From assembly GCF_042654585.1 (NCBI RefSeq), contig NZ_JBHSGR010000012.1, positions 77,015-141,014 of the forward strand: a stretch of DNA of 64,000 bases, read 5' to 3'. Numbering within the stretch: the stretch's first letter is position 1; every line of letters starts with the position of its first letter. The notes beneath the pieces are model-generated. The model ran no database searches. It saw nothing but the letters and a program-made list of their open reading frames with translations, and was not told where the DNA came from. Both the position numbers and the translations under genes were made by a program. Shown here in pieces: positions 43,676-54,417 of the stretch. This DNA comes from Geodermatophilus arenarius. Its GTDB lineage: Bacteria; Actinomycetota; Actinomycetes; Mycobacteriales; Geodermatophilaceae.

Positions 43676-44913
43676 GAGCAGCAGTGCGTCTGCGGGGGGC
43701 CACCGTCCTGGCCGCCGTCACCGTCGTCGTCGTCAGCGGCTGCAGCACCAGGGCGCCGGACGGCGGCGGCGGCGGGGGAGGCGAGGGCGGCGGCGACGTC
43801 GCCACCGACGTCGGGGTGGAGGGCACCACCATCCGGCTCGGGGTGCTCACCGACCTGACCGGCGTCTTCGCCGCGCTCGGCCAGGACATCACCAACGGCA
43901 ACACCCTGTACTGGCAGGACAACCAGGTCTGCGACACCTACGACGTCGAGCTCGACGTCCAGGACACCGGCTACGTGCCGCAGACCGGCGTGCAGCTCTA
44001 CAGCGCGATGGAGCCGAACATCCTCGCGATGCAGCAGACGATCGGGTCGCCGATCAACACCGCGCTGGCCGGGGACTACGAGAGCGACCAGATCGTCAAC
44101 TTCCCGTCGGCCTGGGCGCGCACGCTCACCGAGATCCCCGGCACCGGCGTCCTCGGCGCCACCTACGACGTCGAGATCGCCAACGGCTACCAGTACCTGT
44201 TCGACCAGGGGCTGCTGCAGGACGGCGCCACCGTCGGGCACATCTACTTCGAGGGCGAGTACGGGGAGAACGGCCTGGCCGGCAGCGAGGCCGTCGCGGA
44301 GGCCCGCGGCCTGGAGGTGGTCCCGGCGCAGATCAAGTCGACCGACCAGGACATGTCCGCGCAGGTCACCCAGTTCGCCTCGGCCGGCGTCGACGCGATC
44401 GTGCTCACCGTCGCGCCGACGCAGACCGCCTCGGTGGCCGCGGTGGCGCAGGCCCAGGGCCTCGACGTCCCGATCCTGGGCAGCAACCCGGTGTTCGCGC
44501 CGGGCCTGCTGCAGGGGGCCTCGGCGCAGTGGCTCAGGGACCACCTCTACGTGGCCTCGCCGGTCACCGCGTGGGACGCCCAGCCCGAGCTGCTCGAGCA
44601 GTACGAGGCGGCCTACCCGAACGTCACGCCGAGCCTCGGCGCGATCTTCGGCTACGCGATGGGCGACGTGATGAACCAGGTGCTCGACGCCGCCTGCGAG
44701 AGCGGCGACCTGACCCGCGAGGGCGTCGTCGCGGCGTTCGGCGAGCTGGAGGACGTCGACACCGGCGGCCTGCTGGTGCCCATCAATGGGTTCGAGACCG
44801 GCGTCTCGCCGAGCACGCAGAGCCTCATCCTGCGGCCGGCCGACGTCCCCGGCGGCGCCGAGGTCGTCCAGGAGGCGTTCGAGGGCGAGCTGGCCGCCCA
44901 GCTCGCGGGCTGA
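43672..44913 (+). CDS. LIV-type ABC transporter substrate-binding lipoprotein
   Basis: 413 residues. Signal peptide II with lipobox VVSGC, Cys24 being the lipid anchor, then a Gly-rich linker (GGGGGGGEGGG) and a type I periplasmic binding fold starting IRLGVLTDLTGVFAALGQDI. The sequence is far from amino-acid-binding LivJ/LivK, so the ligand need not be an amino acid; the neighbouring acyl-CoA genes suggest a carboxylic acid or related compound (inference). Last gene of the liv operon; a 14-bp terminator follows. Confidence 0.92.
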   Translation: MRAAVRLRGATVLAAVTVVVVSGCSTRAPDGGGGGGGEGGGDVATDVGVEGTTIRLGVLTDLTGVFAALGQDITNGNTLYWQDNQVCDTYDVELDVQDTGYVPQTGVQLYSAMEPNILAMQQTIGSPINTALAGDYESDQIVNFPSAWARTLTEIPGTGVLGATYDVEIANGYQYLFDQGLLQDGATVGHIYFEGEYGENGLAGSEAVAEARGLEVVPAQIKSTDQDMSAQVTQFASAGVDAIVLTVAPTQTASVAAVAQAQGLDVPILGSNPVFAPGLLQGASAQWLRDHLYVASPVTAWDAQPELLEQYEAAYPNVTPSLGAIFGYAMGDVMNQVLDAACESGDLTREGVVAAFGELEDVDTGGLLVPINGFETGVSPSTQSLILRPADVPGGAEVVQEAFEGELAAQLAG

Positions 44914-44919
44914 TCGGCG

Positions 44920-44951
44920 GGCCCCTCCGCCCCGGCCGGGGCGGAGGGGCC
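44920..44951. terminator. Bidirectional hairpin terminator
   Basis: Perfect 14-bp stem (left arm GGCCCCTCCGCCCC), 4-base loop, between the convergent stops of the binding protein and the acyl-CoA dehydrogenase. Confidence 0.85.
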
Positions 44952-44958
44952 TCCCGGC

Positions 44959-46116
44959 CTACAGGCCCAGCCGTTTGGCAATGACCTCGTTCATGATCTC
45001 GGTCGTCCCGCCGCCGATGCCGAGGACCCGGGCGTCGCGGTAGTGGCGCTCCACCTCGGACTCCCGCATGTAGCCCAGCCCGCCGAAGACCTGCACCGCC
45101 TGGTCGACGACGGAGTCGCAGGCGGCCACGGCGGTGTTCTTGGCCATCGACACCTCGGTCACGACGTCCTCGCCGGCCAGCCAGCGCTGCATCACCGCGC
45201 GGGTGTAGGTGCGGGCGACGTCGACCTCCCGGGCCATCTCGGCGAGCTTGTGCCGGATGACCTGGCGGGAGGACAGCGGCCGGCCGAACGTCGACCGCTG
45301 CCGCACCCAGTCCAGCGCCAGGTCCAGGCAGCGCGCCGCGGTGGCGTAGGCCTGCACCGCCAGGCTCAGCCGCTCGGACTGGAACTGCCGCATGATCTGG
45401 ACGAACCCGCTGCCCTCCGGCCCGACCAGGTTCGCCGCCGGCACCCGGACGCCGGTGAAGGACAGCTCCGCGGTGTCCGAGCAGCGCCAGCCCATCTTGT
45501 CCAGCCGCCGGCCGACGGTGAACCCCGGCGTGCCCTTGTCGACGACCAGCAGCGAGATGCCGGCGTGGCCCGGGCCGCCGGTGCGGACGGCGGTGGTGAC
45601 GAAGTCCGCCCGCACGCCGCTGGTGATGTAGGTCTTCGCGCCGTCGACGACGTACTCGTCGCCGTCGCGCACCGCCCGCGTCCGCAGCGACGCGACGTCG
45701 GAGCCGGCGTCGGGCTCGGTGACGCCGAGGGACCCGATGAGCTCCCCGGCGAGCGTCGGGCGGACGTAGCGGTCGACCAGGGCGGGGGAGCCGTCCGCGA
45801 CGACGTGCGGCAGCGCGATGCCGTGGGTGAACAGGCTCGCCGCGACCCCGGTCGACCCGCCGCCGAGCAGCAGCTCCTCGGTGACGATCGCCGAGTCGAT
45901 CGCGTCCCCGCCCCCGCCGCCGACCTCCTCCGGGAAGGCGACGCCGAGCAGCCCGGCGGCGGCCGCCCGGCGGTGCAGCTCCCGCGGCAGCTCGCCGGCG
46001 GTCTCCCACTCCTCGACGTGCGGCGCCACCTCGCGGGCGACGAAGTCGCGGGCCAGCCGCCGCAGCGCGACCCGCTCGGGGGTGGTCCAGGGGTCGGCGA
46101 GCGCGGCCGTCGTCAC
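44959..46116 (-). CDS. Acyl-CoA dehydrogenase (first of two)
   Basis: 385 residues, FAD-dependent alpha,beta-dehydrogenation of an acyl-CoA. VTEPDAGSD (FAD/substrate loop), RQRSTFGRPL and VFGGLGYMRESEVERHYRDAR are the family marks. The position of the classical catalytic Glu (Glu in YEGT of medium-chain enzymes) is Gly369 here, while Glu248 in QSERLS matches the helix-G base of isovaleryl-CoA and long-chain dehydrogenases. That fits a branched or bulky substrate. GTG 46116 overlaps the synthetase stop (GTGA). Translation ends at TAG, a rare stop in this window. Confidence 0.93.
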   Translation of the reverse strand: MTTAALADPWTTPERVALRRLARDFVAREVAPHVEEWETAGELPRELHRRAAAAGLLGVAFPEEVGGGGGDAIDSAIVTEELLLGGGSTGVAASLFTHGIALPHVVADGSPALVDRYVRPTLAGELIGSLGVTEPDAGSDVASLRTRAVRDGDEYVVDGAKTYITSGVRADFVTTAVRTGGPGHAGISLLVVDKGTPGFTVGRRLDKMGWRCSDTAELSFTGVRVPAANLVGPEGSGFVQIMRQFQSERLSLAVQAYATAARCLDLALDWVRQRSTFGRPLSSRQVIRHKLAEMAREVDVARTYTRAVMQRWLAGEDVVTEVSMAKNTAVAACDSVVDQAVQVFGGLGYMRESEVERHYRDARVLGIGGGTTEIMNEVIAKRLGL

Positions 46117-47660
46117 CGCTGCACGGCCTCCTCGGCGCCGCCGTACTCCTTGCGCAGCGTCGTCTTGAGCACCTTGCCGGTGGCGTTGCGCGGCAGCTCG
46201 GGCACGAACTCCACCCGGGTCGGGCACTTGAAGTGGGCCAGCCGCTCCCGGGCGTAGCCCAGCAGCCCCTCCGCGTCGGCCTCGGCGCCGTCGGCGAGGG
46301 CGACGACGGCGACCGGTGTCTCGCCCCAGCGCGGGTCGGGCACCCCGACGACGGCGACCTCGCGCACCGCCGGGTGCCGGTAGAGCACCTGCTCGACCTC
46401 GATCGGGTACACGTTCTCGCCGCCCGAGATGATCATGTCCTTCTTGCGGTCGACCAGGGTGACGAAGCCCTCGGCGTCCATCCGGCCCAGGTCGCCGGTG
46501 TGGAACCAGCCGTTGCGGAACGCCTCCGCCGTCGCCTCGGGCAGCCCCCAGTAGCCGGCGAACACGTTGGGTCCGCGCACCACCAGCTCGCCGACGACGT
46601 CGGTGGCGACGTCCCGGTCGTCCTCGTCGACGATCCGCGCCTCGACGTGCATGAGCGCCCGGCCGATCGAGCCGGCCTTCTCCTTGACGTGGTCGGCGTC
46701 GAGGATCGACACCGCCGGCGCGGTCTCGGTCATGCCGAAGCCCTCCTGGAAGGGCAGGCCCTTGCCCTGGAAGAACTCGATGACCGGCAGCGGGCACGGC
46801 GCGCCGCCGGTGACGGCCAGCTCCAGCGCCGACAGGTCGTGCCGGTCGAAGTCGGGGACCGCGGTCAGCGCGGCCCACATGGCCGGGACGAGGAACTGCA
46901 CGGTCGCCCGCGACCGCGCCATCGCCTCGAGGGTCTGCGACGGGTCGAACGACGGCAGGACGACGTTGGTGCCGCCCAGGTAGAGCAGCGGCAGCGTGTG
47001 CACGCCCAGCCCGCCGATGTGGAACATCGGCGCGACCGTCACGGTCACGTCGCTCTCCCTGAGCCCGCGGCCGAACGACAGGACGTTGACGACGTTCCAG
47101 AAGTGGTTGTCGTGGGTGAGCATCGCCCCCTTGGGGCGGCCGGTCGTGCCGGAGGTGTACATCAGGCAGGACAGGTCGCCGCCGGAGACGTCGGTGCCCA
47201 GCGCCCGGGGCTCGCCGGAGGCCAGCAGCGGCTCGAAGGCGAGCTCGCCGTCGCCGGCCTCGCCGTCGGCCACCACCCGGTGGCGCACGCGGATCCCCTC
47301 GGCGCCCAGCGCGGCGCGGGCGACCGGCGCCAGGGGCCCGGACCACACGAAGACGTCGGCGCCGGAGTCGGCGAGCAGGTAGCTGACCTCCGGCGGCGCC
47401 AGGCGCAGGTTCATCGGCACGAAGACCGCGCCGAGCTTGGCGGTGGCGAACATCGTCTCGAGGAAGGCGGGGCTGTTGAGCAGCAGCCCGGCCACCCGGT
47501 CGCCCTGCCGGACGCCGAGGTCGCGCAGCGCGCGGGCGAGGGAGTCGGTGCGCCGGTCGAAGTCCGTGTAGGTGAGCCGCCGCTCCCCGAACACCAGGGC
47601 GGTGCGGTCCCCGGAGAGGAACGCCCGCCGCGTCGGCCAGCTGCCGATGCCCCTGTCCAT
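46113..47660 (-). CDS. AMP-forming acyl-CoA synthetase (first of two)
   Basis: 515 residues of the ANL superfamily: activates a carboxylic acid to acyl-AMP, then to acyl-CoA. P-loop YTSGTTGRPKG, GFGMTET, the hinge DRKKDMIISGGENV and the catalytic Lys in NATGKVLK are all present. Starts at ATG 47660 with GGGAGAGGG upstream. It is the first gene of a two-gene operon with the dehydrogenase. The palindrome at 47714-47727 overlaps its -35 box, so the divergent TetR protein probably represses it. Confidence 0.94.
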   Translation of the reverse strand: MDRGIGSWPTRRAFLSGDRTALVFGERRLTYTDFDRRTDSLARALRDLGVRQGDRVAGLLLNSPAFLETMFATAKLGAVFVPMNLRLAPPEVSYLLADSGADVFVWSGPLAPVARAALGAEGIRVRHRVVADGEAGDGELAFEPLLASGEPRALGTDVSGGDLSCLMYTSGTTGRPKGAMLTHDNHFWNVVNVLSFGRGLRESDVTVTVAPMFHIGGLGVHTLPLLYLGGTNVVLPSFDPSQTLEAMARSRATVQFLVPAMWAALTAVPDFDRHDLSALELAVTGGAPCPLPVIEFFQGKGLPFQEGFGMTETAPAVSILDADHVKEKAGSIGRALMHVEARIVDEDDRDVATDVVGELVVRGPNVFAGYWGLPEATAEAFRNGWFHTGDLGRMDAEGFVTLVDRKKDMIISGGENVYPIEVEQVLYRHPAVREVAVVGVPDPRWGETPVAVVALADGAEADAEGLLGYARERLAHFKCPTRVEFVPELPRNATGKVLKTTLRKEYGGAEEAVQR

Positions 47661-47698
47661 GTCTGCCCTCTCCCGCGCTGCTGTGGCCTGGGTCACGG

Positions 47699-47728
47699 AG
47701 TCTGTCGAGGACCTGACGCGGTCGTCAA
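47699..47728 (-). promoter_or_regulatory. Promoter of the synthetase/dehydrogenase operon with TetR operator
   Basis: Minus strand TTGACG (47728-47723), 18-base spacer, CAGACT (47704-47699). The palindrome TGACG-N4-CGTCA at 47714-47727 covers the -35 box. The same palindrome recurs at 58162-58175. The repeat is seen directly; promoter function is inferred. Confidence 0.6.
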
Positions 47729-47781
47729 CTGCCCGTGGCGTGTGTCAGGCTGCCCGGGCCCGAGGACGCGGAGGTGGGGCG

Positions 47782-48450
47782 ATGACCGGCACGCAGGCCA
47801 GTCCGCAGCAGGACCAGCTCCCCGTGACCGACCGGGGACGGCGCACCCGGGCCGCGCTGCTGCAGGCCGGCCGGGAGCTGTTCGAGGAGCGCGGGTTCGC
47901 CGACGTCCGGATCGACGCGGTGTCCGAGCGGGCCGGCGTCTCGCACGGGACCTTCTACACCTGGTTCGACTCCAAGGAGTCGCTGCTGCGCGCGATCGTC
48001 GCGGTCGTGGTGGAGGACCTGTTCACCGCCACCGCGGTGGGCCCGCGGCTGCCGGCCGACGCCCCCTACGAGCGGATCGAGGCGGCCAACCGGCTGTACC
48101 TGACCGCCGTCACCCGGCACGCCCGGATCCTGCGCGTCCTGGACTCGCTGGCCGACACCCGCGAGGAGTTCCGGCGGCTGCGGGTCGACGTCCGGGAGGC
48201 CTTCGTGCGGCGCGGCATGGAGGGCCTGGAGCGGCTGCAGGAGCTGGGGCTGGCCGACGCCTCCCTGCCGCCGCGGGCCACGGCCAGCGCGCTCGGCGCG
48301 ATGGTCGAGTCGTTCGCGCACCTGTGGCAGGACCCGGTGGAGGACCTCGACGAGGACGCCGCCGTCGAGGTGCTCACCCGGCTGTGGGCCGGCGCCATCG
48401 GCCTGCCCCGCTCGGCCTGGCCCGACCGCGGCGCCGGCCGACCGGGCTGA
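47782..48450 (+). CDS. TetR family regulator of the acyl-CoA catabolic genes
   Basis: 222 residues. Helix-turn-helix at about 22-65 (ALLQAGRELFEERGFADVRI, then AGVSHGTFYTWFDSKESLL). The C-terminal domain should bind an acyl-CoA or the free substrate. It is divergent from the synthetase operon and ends 2 bases from the stop of the long atu-type operon, so it stands between the two gene sets. The 14-bp palindrome found before both sets is its most likely operator. ATG 47782 has GGAGGTGG eight bases upstream. Confidence 0.92.
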   Translation: MTGTQASPQQDQLPVTDRGRRTRAALLQAGRELFEERGFADVRIDAVSERAGVSHGTFYTWFDSKESLLRAIVAVVVEDLFTATAVGPRLPADAPYERIEAANRLYLTAVTRHARILRVLDSLADTREEFRRLRVDVREAFVRRGMEGLERLQELGLADASLPPRATASALGAMVESFAHLWQDPVEDLDEDAAVEVLTRLWAGAIGLPRSAWPDRGAGRPG

Positions 48451-48452
48451 GC

Positions 48453-49217
48453 TCAGGACACCCAGGACGGGCGGCGCTTCTCCAGCAGCGCGGCGATGCC
48501 CTCCCGCGCCTCGGCCGAGCCGAACCGCTCCGCCGACAGCGCCGCCGTCCGGGCGAGGTCCTCCCGCAGGTCGGCGCCGGGCAGCTCGCGCAGCAGCCGC
48601 TTGGTGACGGCGAGCGCCTCCGGCGCGCCGAGCGCCAGCTGCGCCACGAACCCGTCGACCGTGGCGTCGAGCTCGCCGTCGGCCACCGCGCGGTCGAGCA
48701 GGCCGGCCTCCCGCGCCCGGGCGCCGTCGAAGGGCTCGCCGGTGAGGAACAGCTCGCGCGCCGCCCGCGGGTCCATCCGCCGCAGGCAGGGGACGGCGAT
48801 GACCGCCGGCGCGACCCCGATGCGGACCTCGCTGAAGCCGAACGTCGCGCCGGCCGGGCCGACGGCGAGGTCGCAGGCCGCGATCAGTCCGAGCCCCCCG
48901 GCGCGGGCGGCGCCGTTGACCCGCGCCACCACGGGCTTCGGCCCCTCCATGAGCAGGGTGAGGACCTCCGGCAGGCCGACCGGCCCGGGACCGCCGCCGG
49001 CCCGCTGCTCCTTGAGGTCGGCGCCGGAGCAGAACACCGGCCCGGCGCCGGTGAGCACCAGCACCCGCACCGCGTCGTCGGCGAGCGCGTCCTGCAGCGC
49101 GGCGTGCAGCTGCTCGAGCAGGGCCCGGGACAGCGCGTTGCGGTTGCGCGGGGAGTCCAGGGTCACCACCGCCGCCGGTCCGCGGCGGGCGGTGGTGACC
49201 AGGGGCGCGTCAGCCAC
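48453..49217 (-). CDS. Enoyl-CoA hydratase/isomerase family protein
   Basis: 254 residues, crotonase fold. CSGADLKEQ (first oxyanion region) and NGAARAGGLGLIAACDLAVG (second) are present; the residue matching the second catalytic Glu of classic hydratases lies in FSEVRIGVAPA, where Glu is kept. It would hydrate the unsaturated acyl-CoA product of the carboxylase, as AtuE or LiuC do. Last gene of the seven-gene operon; GTG 49217 lies 8 bases inside the preceding synthetase gene. Confidence 0.92.
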   Translation of the reverse strand: MADAPLVTTARRGPAAVVTLDSPRNRNALSRALLEQLHAALQDALADDAVRVLVLTGAGPVFCSGADLKEQRAGGGPGPVGLPEVLTLLMEGPKPVVARVNGAARAGGLGLIAACDLAVGPAGATFGFSEVRIGVAPAVIAVPCLRRMDPRAARELFLTGEPFDGARAREAGLLDRAVADGELDATVDGFVAQLALGAPEALAVTKRLLRELPGADLREDLARTAALSAERFGSAEAREGIAALLEKRRPSWVS

Positions 49218-50800
49218 GGAACTCGTCGCGCAGCTCGTGCTTCTGGATCTTGCCGGTGGCGGTCTTCGGCAGCCCGGTGCGGACCTCGATCCGCTTGGGC
49301 ACCTGGAAGCCGGCCAGGTGCGCCCGGCAGTGGGCGAGCAGTCGTTCGGCCAGCGCGGCGGGGTCGGCGTCCGGGTCGGCCGGGACGACGACGCCGGTGA
49401 CCGCCTCGCCCCAGCGGTCGTCGGGGACGCCGATCACCGCGGCCTCGACGATCTCCGGGGACGCGAGCAGCACCCGCTCCACCTCGACGGAGGAGACGTT
49501 CTCGCCGCCGGTCTTGACCATGTCCTTGACCCGGTCGGTGAACCACACGACGCCCTCGTCGTCGAGGTGGCCGACGTCGCCGCTGTGGAACCAGCCGTGC
49601 GCGAACGCGGCGGTGTTGGCCGCCGGGTTGTTCCAGTAGCCGCTCATCACGTGCGGGCCGCGGTAGACGATCTCGCCGGTCTCCCCGGGCGGCAGCAGCC
49701 GGCCCGCCGGGTCCATGACCCGGGTGTCCACGGTGACCGTGGACGGCCCCCACGACGCCGCCTTGGTCTCCTGGTGCGACGGCCACTGGAACACCGTGGC
49801 CGGCACGCACTCGGTCTGCCCGGAGCCCAGCAGCACCCTCGCGTTGGGGAACGCGGCGGCGATCGCGGTGATCCGCTCCTGCGGCATGGGGGCCATCGCG
49901 TAGATGCACAGCTGCACCGAGGACAGGTCCCGCGTCCGGATGCCCGGCGACGCCAGCAGCGCGGCGTACATCATCGGCAGCAGCATCAGGTGGGTGGCCC
50001 GGCGGCGCTCGACCAGCTCGAGGAAGGCCTCGGGGTCGAAGCCGCCGGGCAGCACCGCGGTGCCGCCGGTGAGCAGGACCGGCAGCAGCAGGGTGTCCAG
50101 CGCGGTGGTGTGGAACAGCGGCAGCACGATCGGCAGCACGGAGAACTCGTCGCCGCGCCGGTGGCCGACCTGCAGCGCGTTGCTCAGCACGCCGACGTGC
50201 ACCGCCAGGTGGCTGGTCAGCACGCCCTTGGGCCGCGCGGTGGTGCCCGAGGTGTACAGGCAGTGCACGGTGTCGCGGTCGTCGACGAGCACCCGCACCG
50301 GCGTCGGGTCGGCGGCGACGTCGTCCCAGCGCAGCACCTCCCGCCCGGCGACCTGCGCAGGCGGCGTGTCGCCGGTGACGACCACCCGGGTGACGGCGGG
50401 CAGCCCGGGCAGCACGGCCTCCAGCAGCGGCAGGAACACCGGGTCGGCGACGACGGTCGCGGTGCCGGAGTCGGCGAGGATCCACCCGACGTCCTCCGGC
50501 GCCAGCATCAGGTTGACCGGCAGCGCGACCAGCCCGGCCTTCGCGCAGCCGAAGAAGCTCGCGGCGAACCGCCACGAGTTGCCGAGCAGGAAGGCGACCG
50601 GCTCCTGGTGGCCCACGCCGGCGTCGAGCAGGCCGCGGCCGAAGGCCTCGGCGGCGGCGTCGAGGCGGGCGTAGGTGACCTCCTCCTCGCCGTCGACGAT
50701 GGCGGTGCGGCCGGCGAACAGCTGCGCGGAACGGGTGAGCATGTCGCCCACCGAGAACCGGGTGGCGAGGTTGAGCTCCAGGGGGTCGATCCCGGACAGG

Positions 50801-50811
<11 letters not shown>
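49210..50811 (-). CDS. AMP-forming acyl-CoA synthetase (second)
   Basis: 533 residues, ANL superfamily. P-loop YTSGTTARPKG, the GSGQTE motif, DRVKDMVKTGGENVSSVEVE hinge, and the C-terminal catalytic Lys in KTATGKIQKHEL. It differs clearly from the first synthetase, so the two probably have different substrates or act on different forms of one compound. GTG 50811 lies 11 bases inside the carboxylase alpha gene. Within the operon it would supply the acyl-CoA for dehydrogenation and carboxylation. Confidence 0.94.
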
Positions 50812-52836
<2,025 letters not shown>

Positions 52837-52840
<4 letters not shown>

Positions 52841-54417
52841 AGCCGGAACACCCCCCATCCGTCGTGCAGTCCTCTCACCGGCGCGTTGTGGACCGCCGAC
52901 AGGGCGAGCCCGAGGACGGTGCGGGTGTCGCGGGGGTCGATGATCCCGTCGTCGTAGAGCCGGCCGGAGAGGAACAGCGCCAGCGACTCGGCCTCGATCT
53001 GCTGCTCCACCGCCGCGCGCATCGCGGCCGCGGCCTCCTCGTCGTAGTCGCGGCCGCGGGCCCGGGCGCTGGCCCGGCCGACGATGTCGAGCACGCCGGC
53101 CAGCTGTGCCGGGCCCATGACCGCGCTCCTGGCGTTGGGCCAGGTGAACAGGAAGCGGGGCTCGTAGGCGCGGCCGCACATGCCGTAGTTGCCGGCGCCG
53201 TAGGAGGCGCCGATGTTGACGGTGAGGTGCGGGACGGTGCTGTTGGAGACGGCGTTGATCATCTGCGAGCCGGCCTTGATGATCCCGTCCTGCTCGTACT
53301 CGGTGCCGACCATGTAGCCGGTGGTGTTCTGCAGGAACAGCAGCGGGGTGTCGGTCTGGTTGGCCAGCTGGATGAACTGCGCGGCCTTCTCCGCGTCCTG
53401 CCGGAACAGCACGCCGCGGGCGTTGGCCAGCACGCCGACCGGGTAGCCGTGGATGCTCGCCCACCCGGTGACCAGCGAGGTGCCGTAGAGCGGCTTGTGC
53501 TCGTCGAACCGGCTGCCGTCGACGACCCGGGCGAGGACGTCGCGCGGGTCCAGCGGCTGCCGCAGGTCGGCCGGGGCGAGGTCGAGCAGCTCCTCGGGGT
53601 CGTGCAGCGGCGGGTCGGCCGGCCGGGAGGGGCCGGGGCCCTGCTTGCGCCAGTTGAGGTTCCGCACGATCCGCCGGCCGATCCGGATGGCGTCGACCTC
53701 GTCGACGGCGAGGTGGTCGGCGCTGCCGGAGACCCGCGCGTGCATCACCGCGCCGCCGAGGGACTCCTCGTCGGCGTCCTCGCCGGTGGCCATCTTCACC
53801 AGCGGCGGCCCGGCGAGGAACACCTTGCTGCGGTCCTCGATCATCACGACGTGGTCGCTCATCCCGGGCACGTAGGCGCCGCCGGCGGTGCTGTTGCCGA
53901 AGACCAGCGCGACGGTCGGGATGCCCGCGGCCGAGAGCCGGGTGAGGTCGCGGAAGCCGCGGCCGCCGGGGATGAAGATCTCCGACTGGGTGGGCAGGTC
54001 GGCGCCGCCGGACTCCACGAGGCTGACGAACGGCAGCCGGTTGACCCGCGCGATGTCGTGCGCCCGGGCGGACTTGCGCAGCGTGTACGGGTTGGACGTG
54101 CCGCCGCGCACGGTCGGGTCGTTGGCCGACACCACCACCTCGACGCCCTCGACGACGCCGATGCCCGTGACCGTGCTCGCCCCGACCGGGAAGTCGGTGC
54201 CCCACGCGGCGTAGGGGGACAGCTCCAGGAACGGGCTGTCGCGGTCCAGCAGCAGCTCGATCCGCTCGCGCGCGGTGAGCTTGCCGCGCTGCCGGTGCCG
54301 GGCCAGCGCCTTCTCGCCGCCGCCGGCGGTGGCCAGCCGGAGCTGCTCCTCCAGCTCGGCCAGCCGCTCGAGCATCGCGGCGCGGTTGCCCGCGGCGCGG
54401 TCGTCCAGGACCGTCAT
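52837..54417 (-). CDS. Acyl-CoA carboxylase beta subunit (carboxyltransferase)
   Basis: 526 residues, the size of LiuB and AtuC. Two crotonase-like halves: the N-half with VSLVESGGADLPTQ and FGNSTAGGAYVPGMSD, and the C-half with FLQNTTGYMVG and GASYGAGNYGMCGRAYEPRF. It transfers carboxyl from biotin to a beta-methyl-unsaturated acyl-CoA. NTTGYMVG rather than the NITGFMVG I recall for methylcrotonyl-CoA carboxylase leans toward a geranyl-CoA-type enzyme, but this is a weak inference. ATG 54417 overlaps the AtuA stop (ATGA). Confidence 0.94.

Noticed and set aside
46233..49400. A 1055-codon plus-strand frame
   Set aside because: It lies antisense to the acyl-CoA synthetase and enoyl-CoA hydratase genes and out of frame with the TetR gene, with low-complexity composition.
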